The position numbers were made by a program, and so were the translations under genes. A DNA stretch of 64,000 bases, taken from contig JAWKWH010000001.1 of NCBI GenBank assembly GCA_041397625.1, positions 186,001 through 250,000 on the forward strand, in the 5' to 3' direction. The stretch is from JAWKWH01 sp041397625. Lineage in GTDB: Bacteria > Pseudomonadota > Alphaproteobacteria > Rhizobiales > Rhizobiaceae. Below the pieces are notes generated by a model, which saw only the letters and a program-made list of their open reading frames with translations, was not told where the DNA came from and did no database searches. This document shows positions 26,682-35,229 of the stretch, piece by piece (position 1 is the first letter of the stretch; each line of letters starts with the position of its first letter).

Positions 26682-27656
26682 TCATGCGGAAATGTCGATG
26701 ACGCCGCAATCGCCGGTCTCCGAGCCGAAGGCGATGCGCAGGCCGGCCTTGTCCCAGCGCATCGATGTGATCGCGCCCCGGCCGCCGCGGCGCAGCATCT
26801 TCTCGTTGCCGTCCTCGAAGCGGGCGGCGATCACCATGCCGTCGCCATAGCCGATCGCCACCACATCCTCGGCCGGATGGCAGGCGACGGCAGTCGCCAT
26901 CGTGTCGCCCCGGGTTCCAAGCTCGAGCGGCGCCTTGCCCATGGGGCCGTCCTTGCCGGCAAAGGGCCAGACGATCGCGGCCGGCGCGCCCGAGGTCGCC
27001 AGCCAGCGGCTCCTTGCGCTCCACGACCAGCTCTTCACCTTGGCGGGATAGCCGGTCATGCGCATGTGCTTTGCGTCGGCAAGCTTCCAGCCATGCAGGG
27101 CGTTTTCCTGCATGGTGGTGACGAGGAACCGGCCGTCGGGCGAGAAATCGACGCCGGTATGGGCGCCGGCCCATTCGAGCTCGACCGGCGTGCCGCGTGT
27201 CGCCGGAAAATGCAGCGTGGCGCCGTTGTAGCGGGCAACCGCCAGGCGCACGCCCTTCGGCGCGAAGGCCATGCCCTCGACGGAGCGCGGATGGGCCAGG
27301 GTCTTCGTCGTGCCGTCGCGCAGCACGACATGGGCGTTGCGACCGCTTGAGAAGGCGACAATACCGTCCGGGCCGGCGGCGACCGCGTTGATCCAGCCGG
27401 AACCGAGATCGGCGAGATCGGCAACCTGCCAGTCGGCGGCAAGACGACGGACGCGGCCGTCCTCGCCGCCGGTAACGAGCGCCGTGCCGGTGCCGGCGAC
27501 CGCCGCGCTCAACAGCCCGTCATGCAGTTCGCTTGCCTTGTGGCCGCCGTCGAGCCGATGCACCACGCCGTCGGCCAGCGCGAAGACCGGCACGTCGCCC
27601 AGAAAGGCGGCGGCGACGCAGTGGCCGTCGAGATCGAGCGGCGCGACGGTGGGCAT
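26682..27656 (-). CDS. WD40-type beta-propeller protein
   Basis: 324-aa protein without a signal peptide, composed of ~40-residue repeats with WD40-like strands (GWINAVAAGPDGIVAFSSG, RSVEGMAFAPKGVRLAVARY, AHTGVDFSPDGRFLVTTM, KVKSWSWSARSRWLATSG, DTMATAVACHPAEDVVAIGY). A seven-bladed propeller acting as a protein scaffold is likely. Its ATG overlaps the stop of the COG0523 GTPase gene (TGATG), so the two are translationally coupled and may interact. Function unknown; in context it may assist metal transfer by the GTPase. Confidence 0.8.
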   Translation of the reverse strand: MPTVAPLDLDGHCVAAAFLGDVPVFALADGVVHRLDGGHKASELHDGLLSAAVAGTGTALVTGGEDGRVRRLAADWQVADLADLGSGWINAVAAGPDGIVAFSSGRNAHVVLRDGTTKTLAHPRSVEGMAFAPKGVRLAVARYNGATLHFPATRGTPVELEWAGAHTGVDFSPDGRFLVTTMQENALHGWKLADAKHMRMTGYPAKVKSWSWSARSRWLATSGAPAAIVWPFAGKDGPMGKAPLELGTRGDTMATAVACHPAEDVVAIGYGDGMVIAARFEDGNEKMLRRGGRGAITSMRWDKAGLRIAFGSETGDCGVIDISA

Positions 27657-28717
27657 CAGTTCACGGTCTGGGCCTGGCAGGCTTCGAACGAGCGCCTCAA
27701 CCTGTCCGCGTCGAGATCGCGGCCGATGAAGACGATGCGGCTCTCGCGCTTCTCGCCGTCCTTCCAGGCGCGTTGATGGTCGCCCTCGACGATCATGTGG
27801 ATGCCCTGGACGACATAGCGCTCGTCGTCGCCGTCGAAGGCGACGATGCCCTTCAGCCGCAGGATGTTGGGACCGTCGGCCTGGGTGACCTTCTGGATCC
27901 ACGGAAAGAAGCGTTTCGGATCGAGCGGCCCGGCGCGCAGCGACACCGATTGTACCGTCGCGTCGTGGATGGCGGCGGGCGCGTCGTGATGATGGTGGCC
28001 GTGGTCGTGACCGTGATGGTGGTCGTGGTCGCAGTCCGGCCCGCAGACATGGTCGGGATGATCGTGGTCGAGGAAATGCGGGTCGTTGTCGAGCGCGCGG
28101 GTAAGATCGAAGGCGCCGCGATCGAGAACGAGGTCGAGATCGATATCGGCGCGCTCGGTGCGGTGGATGCGGGCCGACGGATTGACGGCGCGGATCCGTT
28201 GTTCGAGCGCGACAAGTTCGTCCTCGCCGACGAGATCGGTCTTGTTGAGCAGCACGACATCGGCAAAGGCGATCTGGTCCTCGGCCTCGCGGCTGTCGCG
28301 CAGGCGCAGCGGCAGGTGCTTGGCGTCGGCGAGCGCGACGACGGCGTCGAGCGAGGTCTTGGCGCGGACGTCGTCGTCCATGAAGAAGGTCTGCGCCACC
28401 GGGGCGGGATCGGCAAGTCCCGTCGTCTCGACCAGGATGGCGTCGAAACGGCCGGGCCGGCGCATCAGCCCCTCGACCACGCGGATCAGGTCGCCGCGCA
28501 CCGTGCAGCAGACGCAGCCATTGTTCATCTCGTAGATCTCCTCGTCGCTTTCGACGATGAGGTCGTTGTCGATGCCGATCTCGCCGAACTCGTTGACGAT
28601 GACGGCGTAGCGCTTGCCGTGATCGGCCGAGAGGATGCGGTTCAGCAATGTGGTCTTGCCCGACCCGAGATAGCCGGTCAGCACGGTGACGGGGACCGGT
28701 TTGGCTGTTTCGCTCAT
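27656..28717 (-). CDS. COG0523 (CobW-family) metallochaperone GTPase with His-rich loop
   Basis: 353-aa G3E GTPase. P-loop GYLGSGKT at 15-22, metal-binding GCVCC at 67-71, NEFGEIGID and VETTGLADP switch motifs, NKTD at 158-161, then a His/Asp/Cys-rich loop at ~214-245 and the C-terminal CobW domain (~255-345). Family members insert or deliver Zn, Co or Ni. The His-rich loop probably stores or senses metal. ATG 28717 has GGAG ~8 nt upstream; the longer open frame upstream is spurious. Lies in a run with HupE/UreJ and WD40 genes. Confidence 0.88.
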   Translation of the reverse strand: MSETAKPVPVTVLTGYLGSGKTTLLNRILSADHGKRYAVIVNEFGEIGIDNDLIVESDEEIYEMNNGCVCCTVRGDLIRVVEGLMRRPGRFDAILVETTGLADPAPVAQTFFMDDDVRAKTSLDAVVALADAKHLPLRLRDSREAEDQIAFADVVLLNKTDLVGEDELVALEQRIRAVNPSARIHRTERADIDLDLVLDRGAFDLTRALDNDPHFLDHDHPDHVCGPDCDHDHHHGHDHGHHHHDAPAAIHDATVQSVSLRAGPLDPKRFFPWIQKVTQADGPNILRLKGIVAFDGDDERYVVQGIHMIVEGDHQRAWKDGEKRESRIVFIGRDLDADRLRRSFEACQAQTVN

Positions 28718-28800
28718 GCAGGATGCTCCGGAACGCGGCCGCGACGGCCAGATGCCGATATAGGCATGCGGCGCGATGATGGCCAGCGTCAAGATGCGAT

Positions 28801-29424
28801 TCAGACCGCGAGCAGGTTCCAGCGATAGCCGAGCGCCAGCATCATGATGGTGACCGCCAGAAGCCAGGAAGCGAGGATGCGCAATGCGAGGCGCCCGATG
28901 CGCTCGCCGGCGACCGTCAGCACGATGGCACCGAGGACATGGACGCCCAGCATCCAGGCGGCAAGCGCGACCAGCGCGCCGCTCTGCAGCATTGCCGGCA
29001 GCGCCTCGCCGGCATGGTCGGCAAAGGCGGCATAGGCGGCGACGCTGGCGGCAACCAGCATGGCGGTGGCTGCGACAAGTGCCGGCAGCGAACCGAAGAC
29101 CGCGACGGCGAGCGCGAGCGCGGCGGCAACGAGGTGGGCGATCCATCCCGTCCACGGGATGAAGACAGCGGTGGCGGTCAGGCCGGCGAGGATGCCGACG
29201 GCCAGGACGGCGAGCCCGCGCCATGGCGCCAACCCTTTGCTCGCCGCCGAGAGCAGGCCGGCAGCGGTGAGCAGCAGCATGACGACGGGGCTTGCCGTCG
29301 GCGCCGACAGGCCGGCGGCGAAGAGATCGGCCGCGCCGGCGTCGGGCGGAATTCCGTGGGCAAGGGCGGGCGTGGCGACCGGGATCGCCAGGAGCGTCGG
29401 GAAGCCGCGCCGCGAAGCCGTCAA
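28801..29424 (-). CDS. Small polytopic membrane protein next to HupE/UreJ
   Basis: 207-aa hydrophobic protein with a cleavable-looking N-terminus (LLAIPVATPALAHG) and about six membrane helices. No ATG fits; a TTG at 29424 overlaps the upstream stop as TTGA (29421-29424), which argues for translational coupling. It has the same size, helix count and 'A-x-AHG' start as HupE/UreJ proteins but lacks their HPxxGxDH motif. It may be a diverged paralogue or a partner subunit of the neighbouring permease. Not recognised beyond that. Confidence 0.6.
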   Translation of the reverse strand: MTASRRGFPTLLAIPVATPALAHGIPPDAGAADLFAAGLSAPTASPVVMLLLTAAGLLSAASKGLAPWRGLAVLAVGILAGLTATAVFIPWTGWIAHLVAAALALAVAVFGSLPALVAATAMLVAASVAAYAAFADHAGEALPAMLQSGALVALAAWMLGVHVLGAIVLTVAGERIGRLALRILASWLLAVTIMMLALGYRWNLLAV

Positions 29425-30008
29425 GCCAGGCCGAGGAGGAATGCCGAGCCGACCAGCGAGATCAGCGCCCCGCAGGCGCGCACGGCGATCGCTCCCGTTC
29501 CGCCGCGTGCAAAGGCGGCAAAGCCGATACCGGCCAGATGCAGAAGGCCGGTGCCGGCGACGAAACCCGCCGCATAGGCGAACGGATTGGCCGCGTCGGG
29601 CAGTTCGGTGCCGTGGGCATGGCCGTGGAACACCGCGAACGTGCCGACGAGCACCGCCGCCAGCCACAGCGGCGCGCGAACGGCGAACAGCACGGCAAGA
29701 CCGAGCACGACGGCAGAAAGCGCGATGCCGGTTTCGACGGCCGGAACGGGAATTGCCGCGATGCCGGCGGCAGCACCCGCGGCCATGACGGCCGGAAAGG
29801 CGATCGGCAGCACCCAGACGGCCGGCCGTCCCAGAAACGCGCCCCACAGGCCGACGGCGACCATGGCGGCGACATGGTCCCAGCCGAACACCGGATGGGC
29901 TAGGCCGCTCCAGAAACCGGAACCGGCGGCACTGCCGCTATGCGCCATCGCCACGTCGACGGTCGATAGCGCGGCAAGCAGTGTCGGGACCGCGATCCGT
30001 CTGGTCAT
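29421..30008 (-). CDS. HupE/UreJ family metal permease
   Basis: 195-aa membrane protein with an N-terminal signal (residues ~1-22, cut near AMA-HS), the family motif HPVFGWDHVAAM (~residues 38-49) and FHGHAHGTELP in a later loop. HupE/UreJ proteins carry Ni or Co, usually next to hydrogenase or urease genes; neither enzyme is encoded here. Next to a COG0523 GTPase, it likely imports the metal that the chaperone handles. About six or seven helices. The stop overlaps the next gene's TTG. Confidence 0.87.
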   Translation of the reverse strand: MTRRIAVPTLLAALSTVDVAMAHSGSAAGSGFWSGLAHPVFGWDHVAAMVAVGLWGAFLGRPAVWVLPIAFPAVMAAGAAAGIAAIPVPAVETGIALSAVVLGLAVLFAVRAPLWLAAVLVGTFAVFHGHAHGTELPDAANPFAYAAGFVAGTGLLHLAGIGFAAFARGGTGAIAVRACGALISLVGSAFLLGLA

Positions 30009-30039
30009 TGCCGTGTCCGCCAGGATGATCGAAACCGCC

Positions 30040-30792
30040 TCAAGACTGCCATGGCGGATCGAACCGGTCCACTTCTTTCAGGAGCTCGGCAAACCCCCTG
30101 GCGGCGTGGTCGAGCAGCGCGCGGCCCTTCTCTGCCGTCGCCGCGGCGGCGTTGCCGCAGGCGCCGTCAGGATTAAGATCCGTCATCATCCAGCCGAAGG
30201 CATGCGGCCCGTAGGCGCGCAGATGGTCGTAGTCACCGGCCAGAACCTGTTGTGCGGACGGGAAATCGGCCGCTTTCGCCATGTCGACGCGACCCGGGTC
30301 GATCGCCAGCATGACCGATGTCTCGATCAGCCCGCCATGGATGTCGAAGGCCCTGTCGGCCGGGTCGATGATGCCGTCGGGGATGCCGAACCGCGTCCAG
30401 CTGGTGGCGACGGCCAGCATCGACAGGCGTTGCCGCAGTTCCGTGGCGACGACGGTCATCAGCGGCGAGTTGCCGCCATGGGCATTGAGCATGACGAATT
30501 TTGCGGCGCCGGTTTTCCCGCGCGCCTCTGTGGCGATCGCGATCCAGCGTTCGACGGCCTCGTCATAGGCAAGCGACCGGGTGAGCGGCGAATACAGGTG
30601 TTCCGGCGAATAGCCGACCGGCTCGGCCGGCAGGACGGTGACGGACAGCGACGGCGGCAGCAGGCCGCAGGCGCGGCGGCAGACCGCCTCGGCGATCAAC
30701 GTGTCGGTTTCCGGCGGCAGGTGCGGACCGTGCTGCTCGGTGGCGCCCAGCGGCAATACCGCGATGTCGCTGTTCTCGCCCACCACAAGCAT
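30040..30792 (-). CDS. Creatininase-family metal-dependent amidohydrolase
   Basis: 250-aa protein of the creatininase family, a Zn/Mn-dependent class including creatinine amidohydrolase, formamide-releasing and mycofactocin-processing enzymes. Metal ligands sit in LGATEQHGPHLPPETDT (Glu, His, Asp), MLNAHGGN (His) and DIHGGLIETS (Glu). It is probably the first gene of the metal-handling operon (31 nt before hupE) and is divergent from the marR gene. Substrate unknown; it may be a metalloenzyme served by the metal importer and chaperone. Confidence 0.82.
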   Translation of the reverse strand: MLVVGENSDIAVLPLGATEQHGPHLPPETDTLIAEAVCRRACGLLPPSLSVTVLPAEPVGYSPEHLYSPLTRSLAYDEAVERWIAIATEARGKTGAAKFVMLNAHGGNSPLMTVVATELRQRLSMLAVATSWTRFGIPDGIIDPADRAFDIHGGLIETSVMLAIDPGRVDMAKAADFPSAQQVLAGDYDHLRAYGPHAFGWMMTDLNPDGACGNAAAATAEKGRALLDHAARGFAELLKEVDRFDPPWQS

Positions 30793-30836
30793 CCTTTCGG
30801 TTTCGGCGGTTGACGGCGGCTATTAGATCGCTTCAC

Positions 30837-30850
30837 CTTGCCAAGGCAAG
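30837..30850. promoter_or_regulatory. Palindrome CTTGCC-AA-GGCAAG in divergent marR/creatininase gap
   Basis: Perfect 6-bp arms with a 2-nt centre in the 138-bp space between the creatininase start (30792) and the marR start (30931). Size and symmetry suit a MarR dimer site, so the adjacent MarR may control both directions. No promoter hexamers are convincing. Confidence 0.5.
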
Positions 30851-30930
30851 TAGGGCGCGGCGGCGCAGGCGCCGGCAGGGCGCCGCAAAATCGAACAGAA
30901 AGCCGTTCTCATGCAGCCGGGAGGAGCAGC

Positions 30931-31374
30931 ATGGCCGAAGACAAGAACAGTTCCGCGACGACCGTCACGCAGCTTGGAATCGCGGCCAGGCTGGCGCGCA
31001 CGGCGCTCGCCGAACGGCTGCTGGCGCACGGTTTTTATGCCGGTCAGGACCAGATCATGCTGGCGCTCGGCCGCAACGAAGGTATCACCGCCGGGCAGTT
31101 GGCAAGCGAGCTCGGCGTGCGACCGCCGACCGTGACGAAGACCATCAATCGGCTGCAGGAGCAGGATTTCGTCGAACGCCGGGCTTCCGGTATCGACGGC
31201 CGCCAATCGCACATCTACCTGACGGAAAAGGGGCGCGGCGCGCTTGAGGCGATCAACCGCGCCATCCGCAAGACAGAAAAGCGGGCGCTTGCCGGCCTGA
31301 CCAAGAAGGAGCGGCGCCGGCTGCACAAGCTGCTGCACCATGTGGAAGACAACCTGACGGCCGATGACGGCTGA
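30931..31374 (+). CDS. MarR-family transcriptional regulator
   Basis: 147-aa winged-helix regulator. Recognition-helix region ITAGQLASELGVRPPTVTKTINRLQEQDFVERR (~50-83), wing GIDGRQSHIYLTEKG, and terminal dimerisation helices. ATG 30931 has a strong GGAGGAG ribosome site; the frame is open 93 nt upstream without similarity. Divergent from the creatininase/HupE/COG0523 operon, which it may regulate through the nearby palindrome; ligand unknown. Confidence 0.88.
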   Translation: MAEDKNSSATTVTQLGIAARLARTALAERLLAHGFYAGQDQIMLALGRNEGITAGQLASELGVRPPTVTKTINRLQEQDFVERRASGIDGRQSHIYLTEKGRGALEAINRAIRKTEKRALAGLTKKERRRLHKLLHHVEDNLTADDG

Positions 31375-31460
31375 GGCGTTGCGTCTGCGGCGATCCGCAC
31401 AAGGCCCTTTCCGCGCGCGCACAACGATGCAATAAGGGATTTAAACAGTTTAATTCCGGC

Positions 31461-32507
31461 ATGCCGGGACTGTGCGGGAGGGTGCCGCTGGCCCAGAAGA
31501 TCAAGCTTTCGACGATTGCCGATGCGCTGGGCGTATCGACGGCGACGGTGTCGCTGGCATTGCGCGACAGTTCGCTGGTCGCCGACCACACCCGCGAACG
31601 CATCAAGGCCCATGCCCGCGCCATCGGCTACATCTACAACCGCCGCGCCGCCAGCCTGAGAACCTCGCGCTCGGGTATTGTCGGCGTCGTGGTGCACGAC
31701 ATCATGAACCCGTTCTACGCCGAGATCCTGCGATCGATCGAGAGCGAGCTCGACCGGTCGGGGCAGACCTTCATCCTGTCCAACCACTACGACCAGCTCG
31801 AAAAGCAGCGCGGGTTCATCGACACGCTCCTGCAGCTGGGCGCCGACGGCGCGATCATGTCGCCGGCCATCGACACGCCGGCCGACGATATCAAAATGGC
31901 TGAGGACAACGGCCTGCCGGTGGTGTTGGTCGCACGCATGGTCCAGGACGCCGACGTGCCGGTATTCCGCGGTGACGATGCCTACGGGATCGGCCTTGCG
32001 ACCGACCATCTGATCGGGCTCGGCCACCGCCGGATCGCCATGATCGGCGGCACCGATGAGACCTCGACCGGACGCGAGCGCTATCGCGGCTACGTGATCG
32101 CGATGGAACGGGCCGGGCTGGAGGTGCCGGCGGCGTGGCGACTGCCCGGACCGCGCACAAAGCAGGGCGGCTTCGAGATCGCCGGCAGCTTCCTGGCGCT
32201 GAAGGACAAGCCGACGGCGGCGGTGTGCTGGAACGACCTCGTCGCGATCGGCTTGATGAACGGGCTGGCGCGGGCCGGCCTGACGCCCGGCAGGGACATA
32301 TCGGTTACCGGCTATGACGATCTGGAAGAGGCGATGATCGCCATGCCGGCGCTGACCACCGTGTGGAACGGCCAGCGCGAGGTCGGCAGGCTCGCCGCGC
32401 GCGCGCTGCTCGACCGGCTCGGCGGCGAAGAGGTGGAGACGCATCAGGAACTGATCCGCCCCGAACTGCATGTGCGGCAGTCCACCGCAAAGCCGGTGGA
32501 ACGCTGA
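31461..32507 (+). CDS. LacI-family transcriptional regulator
   Basis: Regulator of ~340 aa: N-terminal LacI HTH (KLSTIADALGVSTATVSLALRD), hinge helix (RRAASLRTSRSG) and a periplasmic-binding-protein-like sensor (~65-340) that should bind a sugar or related effector. Start is unclear. The ATG at 31461 lacks a ribosome site, while GGGAGG lies at 31476-31481, directly before a GTG at 31482 and 6 nt before a CTG at 31488 (giving AQKIKLST..., the usual LacI-type opening). No sugar operon is adjacent, so its target is not evident. Confidence 0.85.
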   Translation: MPGLCGRVPLAQKIKLSTIADALGVSTATVSLALRDSSLVADHTRERIKAHARAIGYIYNRRAASLRTSRSGIVGVVVHDIMNPFYAEILRSIESELDRSGQTFILSNHYDQLEKQRGFIDTLLQLGADGAIMSPAIDTPADDIKMAEDNGLPVVLVARMVQDADVPVFRGDDAYGIGLATDHLIGLGHRRIAMIGGTDETSTGRERYRGYVIAMERAGLEVPAAWRLPGPRTKQGGFEIAGSFLALKDKPTAAVCWNDLVAIGLMNGLARAGLTPGRDISVTGYDDLEEAMIAMPALTTVWNGQREVGRLAARALLDRLGGEEVETHQELIRPELHVRQSTAKPVER

Positions 32508-32523
32508 CCGCCCGAGTGGCGTG

Positions 32524-32538
32524 TTAAGAAAACGTTAA
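32524..32538. promoter_or_regulatory. CtrA-type site TTAA-N7-TTAA
   Basis: TTAA (32524-32527), seven bases, TTAA (32535-32538) followed by CCAT. This is the full consensus for the alphaproteobacterial cell-cycle regulator CtrA, centred 55 bp before the start of the Inh/Omp19-like gene and 24 bp after the LacI-family stop. In DNA this GC-rich, two spaced TTAA boxes are unlikely by chance but not impossible. Confidence 0.5.
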
Positions 32539-32585
32539 CCATATTCTCCGCAAATTCGGATATCGGAAAGGCCCGGATATCCGCC

Positions 32586-32996
32586 ATGAACAGCCTGGTT
32601 TCCTCCCTTCTTGCAACCGGTGCGTCGGCATTCGTCGTTCTAGCCGTGTTCGGATTTCCCAATATCGGCCCGGGGGTGGACCGCGAGGCGGTCACCGGAT
32701 CGGTCGAAACCCGTCCGGCCGCGACGTCCTATCTGCTCGAAGGCGCGGCGAGGAACTGCAAGGTCAGGCGCGGCGCGCGCATCAAGCCGGCCGTCTACCG
32801 TCTGGAACTCGCCACCGACTGCGACCCGATCTTCGATGAGCTTGGCGAAGCCAGCTACTGGACCGAAACGCCCAATGGCGGGATCGTGTTTTCAGGCGGC
32901 AGGGGCACGGTCCTGGAATTCGCGCAATCGGACGGCGCGCAATTCGAAAGCGTGTTGCCGGCCCGGCCCCTCTATTCGCTGACGCCCGGGGGATAG
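32586..32996 (+). CDS. Inh/Omp19-like protease-inhibitor-fold envelope protein
   Basis: 136-aa protein with an N-terminal hydrophobic segment (~5-28) and a C-terminal domain (~50-130) that resembles the AprI/Inh beta-barrel: Cys58, Cys79 (probable disulfide), then a Trp (W92) and a GTVLEF strand. Relatives include bacterial metalloprotease inhibitors and Brucella Omp19. There is no lipobox cysteine, so it is probably a membrane-anchored or secreted protein rather than a lipoprotein. The similarity is weak and rests on the Cys/Trp pattern. A CtrA-type box lies upstream. Confidence 0.55.
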   Translation: MNSLVSSLLATGASAFVVLAVFGFPNIGPGVDREAVTGSVETRPAATSYLLEGAARNCKVRRGARIKPAVYRLELATDCDPIFDELGEASYWTETPNGGIVFSGGRGTVLEFAQSDGAQFESVLPARPLYSLTPGG

Positions 32997-33244
32997 CGCG
33001 GTTCGTTAGCTGATTTCAGCGATTTGCGGCTTTCGACCCGGCAGCCAGACCCATCTGTCAAGGAGGAGGTTGGCGGAGCTTGCCTTCCTCCGCCTATGCC
33101 GGCTTGCCACCGCGCCCGGCTGAATCGGCGCTATGACGCCTGATCGACATTGTTGCGCCCAGTCGTTCCGGCGCGCCAGATTCGGGCAAGGTCGGAACCT
33201 TACCTTCCGGCGGACGAAGCAGAAGCCGTTCGACCGGACCCGTC

Positions 33245-35227
33245 ATGACTATTCATTTCTCATCCGTCGACCAGGCGTTGCGCAAGGCGAAAACCCTGTC
33301 GAAAGCGGGTGCCGTCGGCGATGCCCAGGCCGCCTATCGCTGGGTGCTGGAGAAGTTCCCCGACAACAGGCGCGCGCGCGAGGGACTGCAGGCCCTCGGC
33401 GCCGCGCCGGGCGGTTCGAGTGCCGGCCCCGGCCGCGACCGGATAAACGCGCTGATCGCGTTGCACCGGCAGGGCCGTTTCGCCGAGGCGATGCGCCAGG
33501 CCCAGGCGCTCGTCGCGCTTCACCCGCAGGCCGCATTCCTGCACAACCTGATCGGCATCTGCCACACGGCGCTCGGCGAGCCCGGCCAGGCTGTCGCCCG
33601 CTTCGAGCGCGCGCTGAAGCTCGCTCCCGAAGCGGCCGATATCCATGGCAATCTCGGCGACGCGCTCAGCGCGCTCAACCGGCCGCAGCAGGCCGCCGCC
33701 TGTTTCGCCCGTGCCGTCGAGCTCAATCCGGCGGTCGCCCGCAACCACAACAATCTCGGCAGCGCGCTGATCAGGCTCGGCAAGCTCGAGGCCGCCGCCG
33801 AGAGCTATGCCCATGCCGCCGAGGCCGATCCCGTCCTTGTCGACGCCCATGCCAATCTCGGCCTGGCGCTGATCAAGCTCGGCCGTATCGACGAGGGCGC
33901 CGCTGCCTGCCGCAGGGCGATCGGGATCGATCCGCGCTTTCCGCTTGCCCATATCAACCTCGCCCACGCCCATGACGCGGCGGGCGAGACCGAACAGGCG
34001 ATCAGGTGCCTGGAGACGGCGATCGGGCTGAAACCCGATCATGTCGGCGCCTACAGCAATCTGTGCGAGATGCTCGACCGGCTGAACCGCGTCGACGCTT
34101 TGCGCGCGGTGCTGGCGCAGGCGCGCGAGCGCTGCAGCGAAAATGATCCGCGCATCCTGTTCCGCTCGGCGCAGCTTGCCGCCCGCGACAAGGATCATGC
34201 GACAGCGCGCGAGCTTCTCGAACGGATGCCGGATGAGGGCCTTACCGCGGCGATCGCCAAGGGACGCCTGACGCTGCTCGGCAAGACCTGCGACAAGCTC
34301 GGCGACCATACCGCCGCCTTCGGCTGGTTCGAACGCATCAACGCCTTCGTCGCCGCCTCGCCGGAAGCGCAAAAATGGAATCCGGCCGGCTATCGCAAAG
34401 AGGTCGAGGCGCTGATCGCCTCCTTCGAGGGCATCGACGCGAAGCCCTGGACGGATGCGCCGGAACCCGACACGGCGACGCCGGTCTTCCTCGTCGGCTT
34501 TCCGCGCTCCGGCACGACGCTGCTCGACACGATCCTGCGCAGCCATCCAGGCATCGCCGTCGTCGAGGAGATGCCGATGGTGTTCCGCATGCGGGAACGT
34601 CTCGGCGGCACCGCCGATCTCGAACGGCTGCAAGCGCTCTCCGACGCCGACATCGCCGGGCTGCGTGAAATCTACAGGAACGAGCTCGGCAAGCACGTCG
34701 GCGAGGCTTCGCCGCCCTCGCTCGTCATCGACAAGCTGCCGCTCAACATCGTCCATGCCGGCCTGATCCGCCGGGTGTTCCCGTCGGCGAGGTTCATCTT
34801 CGCCCAGCGCCATCCCTGCGATTGCGTGCTCTCCTGCTTCATGCAGAACTTCAAACTCAACAATCCGATGGCGAACTTCCTCGACATCGAAACCGGCGCC
34901 ATCCTCTATGATCGCGCCATGCGGTTGTGGACCATCTTCCGCGATGCGCTCGGCCTTGACGTTCACACGCTGGTCTATGAAGACCTGGTCGCCGACCTGG
35001 AGGGCGTGGTGACGCCGTTGCTCGGCTTTCTCGGATTGCAATGGGACGAGCGCATGCGCGACTACCGCGAGACGGCGCTGGCGCGCGGCCGCATCAACAC
35101 GCCGAGCTACAACCAGGTGACCGAAAACCTCTACAATCGCGCCAGCGGCCGCTGGCAGGGCTATCGCGAGCAGATGGCGCCGGTCCTGCCGCTGCTCGAG
35201 CCCTGGGCAACGCGGTTCGGGTACTGA
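33245..35227 (+). CDS. TPR-repeat sulfotransferase (copy 1)
   Basis: 660-aa protein. Residues ~60-300 are tandem tetratricopeptide repeats (e.g. AFLHNLIGICHTALGEPGQA, AARNHNNLG-type units). Residues ~410-655 form a sulfotransferase domain with the PAPS 5'-phosphate loop PRSGTT at 420-425. Expected to move sulfate from PAPS to an unknown acceptor, with the TPR part binding a protein or glycan partner. It is followed 2 nt after its stop by a paralogue with the same architecture. No signal peptide; cytosolic. Upstream 248 bp hold a GGCGGAG/CTCCGCC hairpin near 33070 but no gene. Confidence 0.87.
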   Translation: MTIHFSSVDQALRKAKTLSKAGAVGDAQAAYRWVLEKFPDNRRAREGLQALGAAPGGSSAGPGRDRINALIALHRQGRFAEAMRQAQALVALHPQAAFLHNLIGICHTALGEPGQAVARFERALKLAPEAADIHGNLGDALSALNRPQQAAACFARAVELNPAVARNHNNLGSALIRLGKLEAAAESYAHAAEADPVLVDAHANLGLALIKLGRIDEGAAACRRAIGIDPRFPLAHINLAHAHDAAGETEQAIRCLETAIGLKPDHVGAYSNLCEMLDRLNRVDALRAVLAQARERCSENDPRILFRSAQLAARDKDHATARELLERMPDEGLTAAIAKGRLTLLGKTCDKLGDHTAAFGWFERINAFVAASPEAQKWNPAGYRKEVEALIASFEGIDAKPWTDAPEPDTATPVFLVGFPRSGTTLLDTILRSHPGIAVVEEMPMVFRMRERLGGTADLERLQALSDADIAGLREIYRNELGKHVGEASPPSLVIDKLPLNIVHAGLIRRVFPSARFIFAQRHPCDCVLSCFMQNFKLNNPMANFLDIETGAILYDRAMRLWTIFRDALGLDVHTLVYEDLVADLEGVVTPLLGFLGLQWDERMRDYRETALARGRINTPSYNQVTENLYNRASGRWQGYREQMAPVLPLLEPWATRFGY

Positions 35228-35229
35228 CG

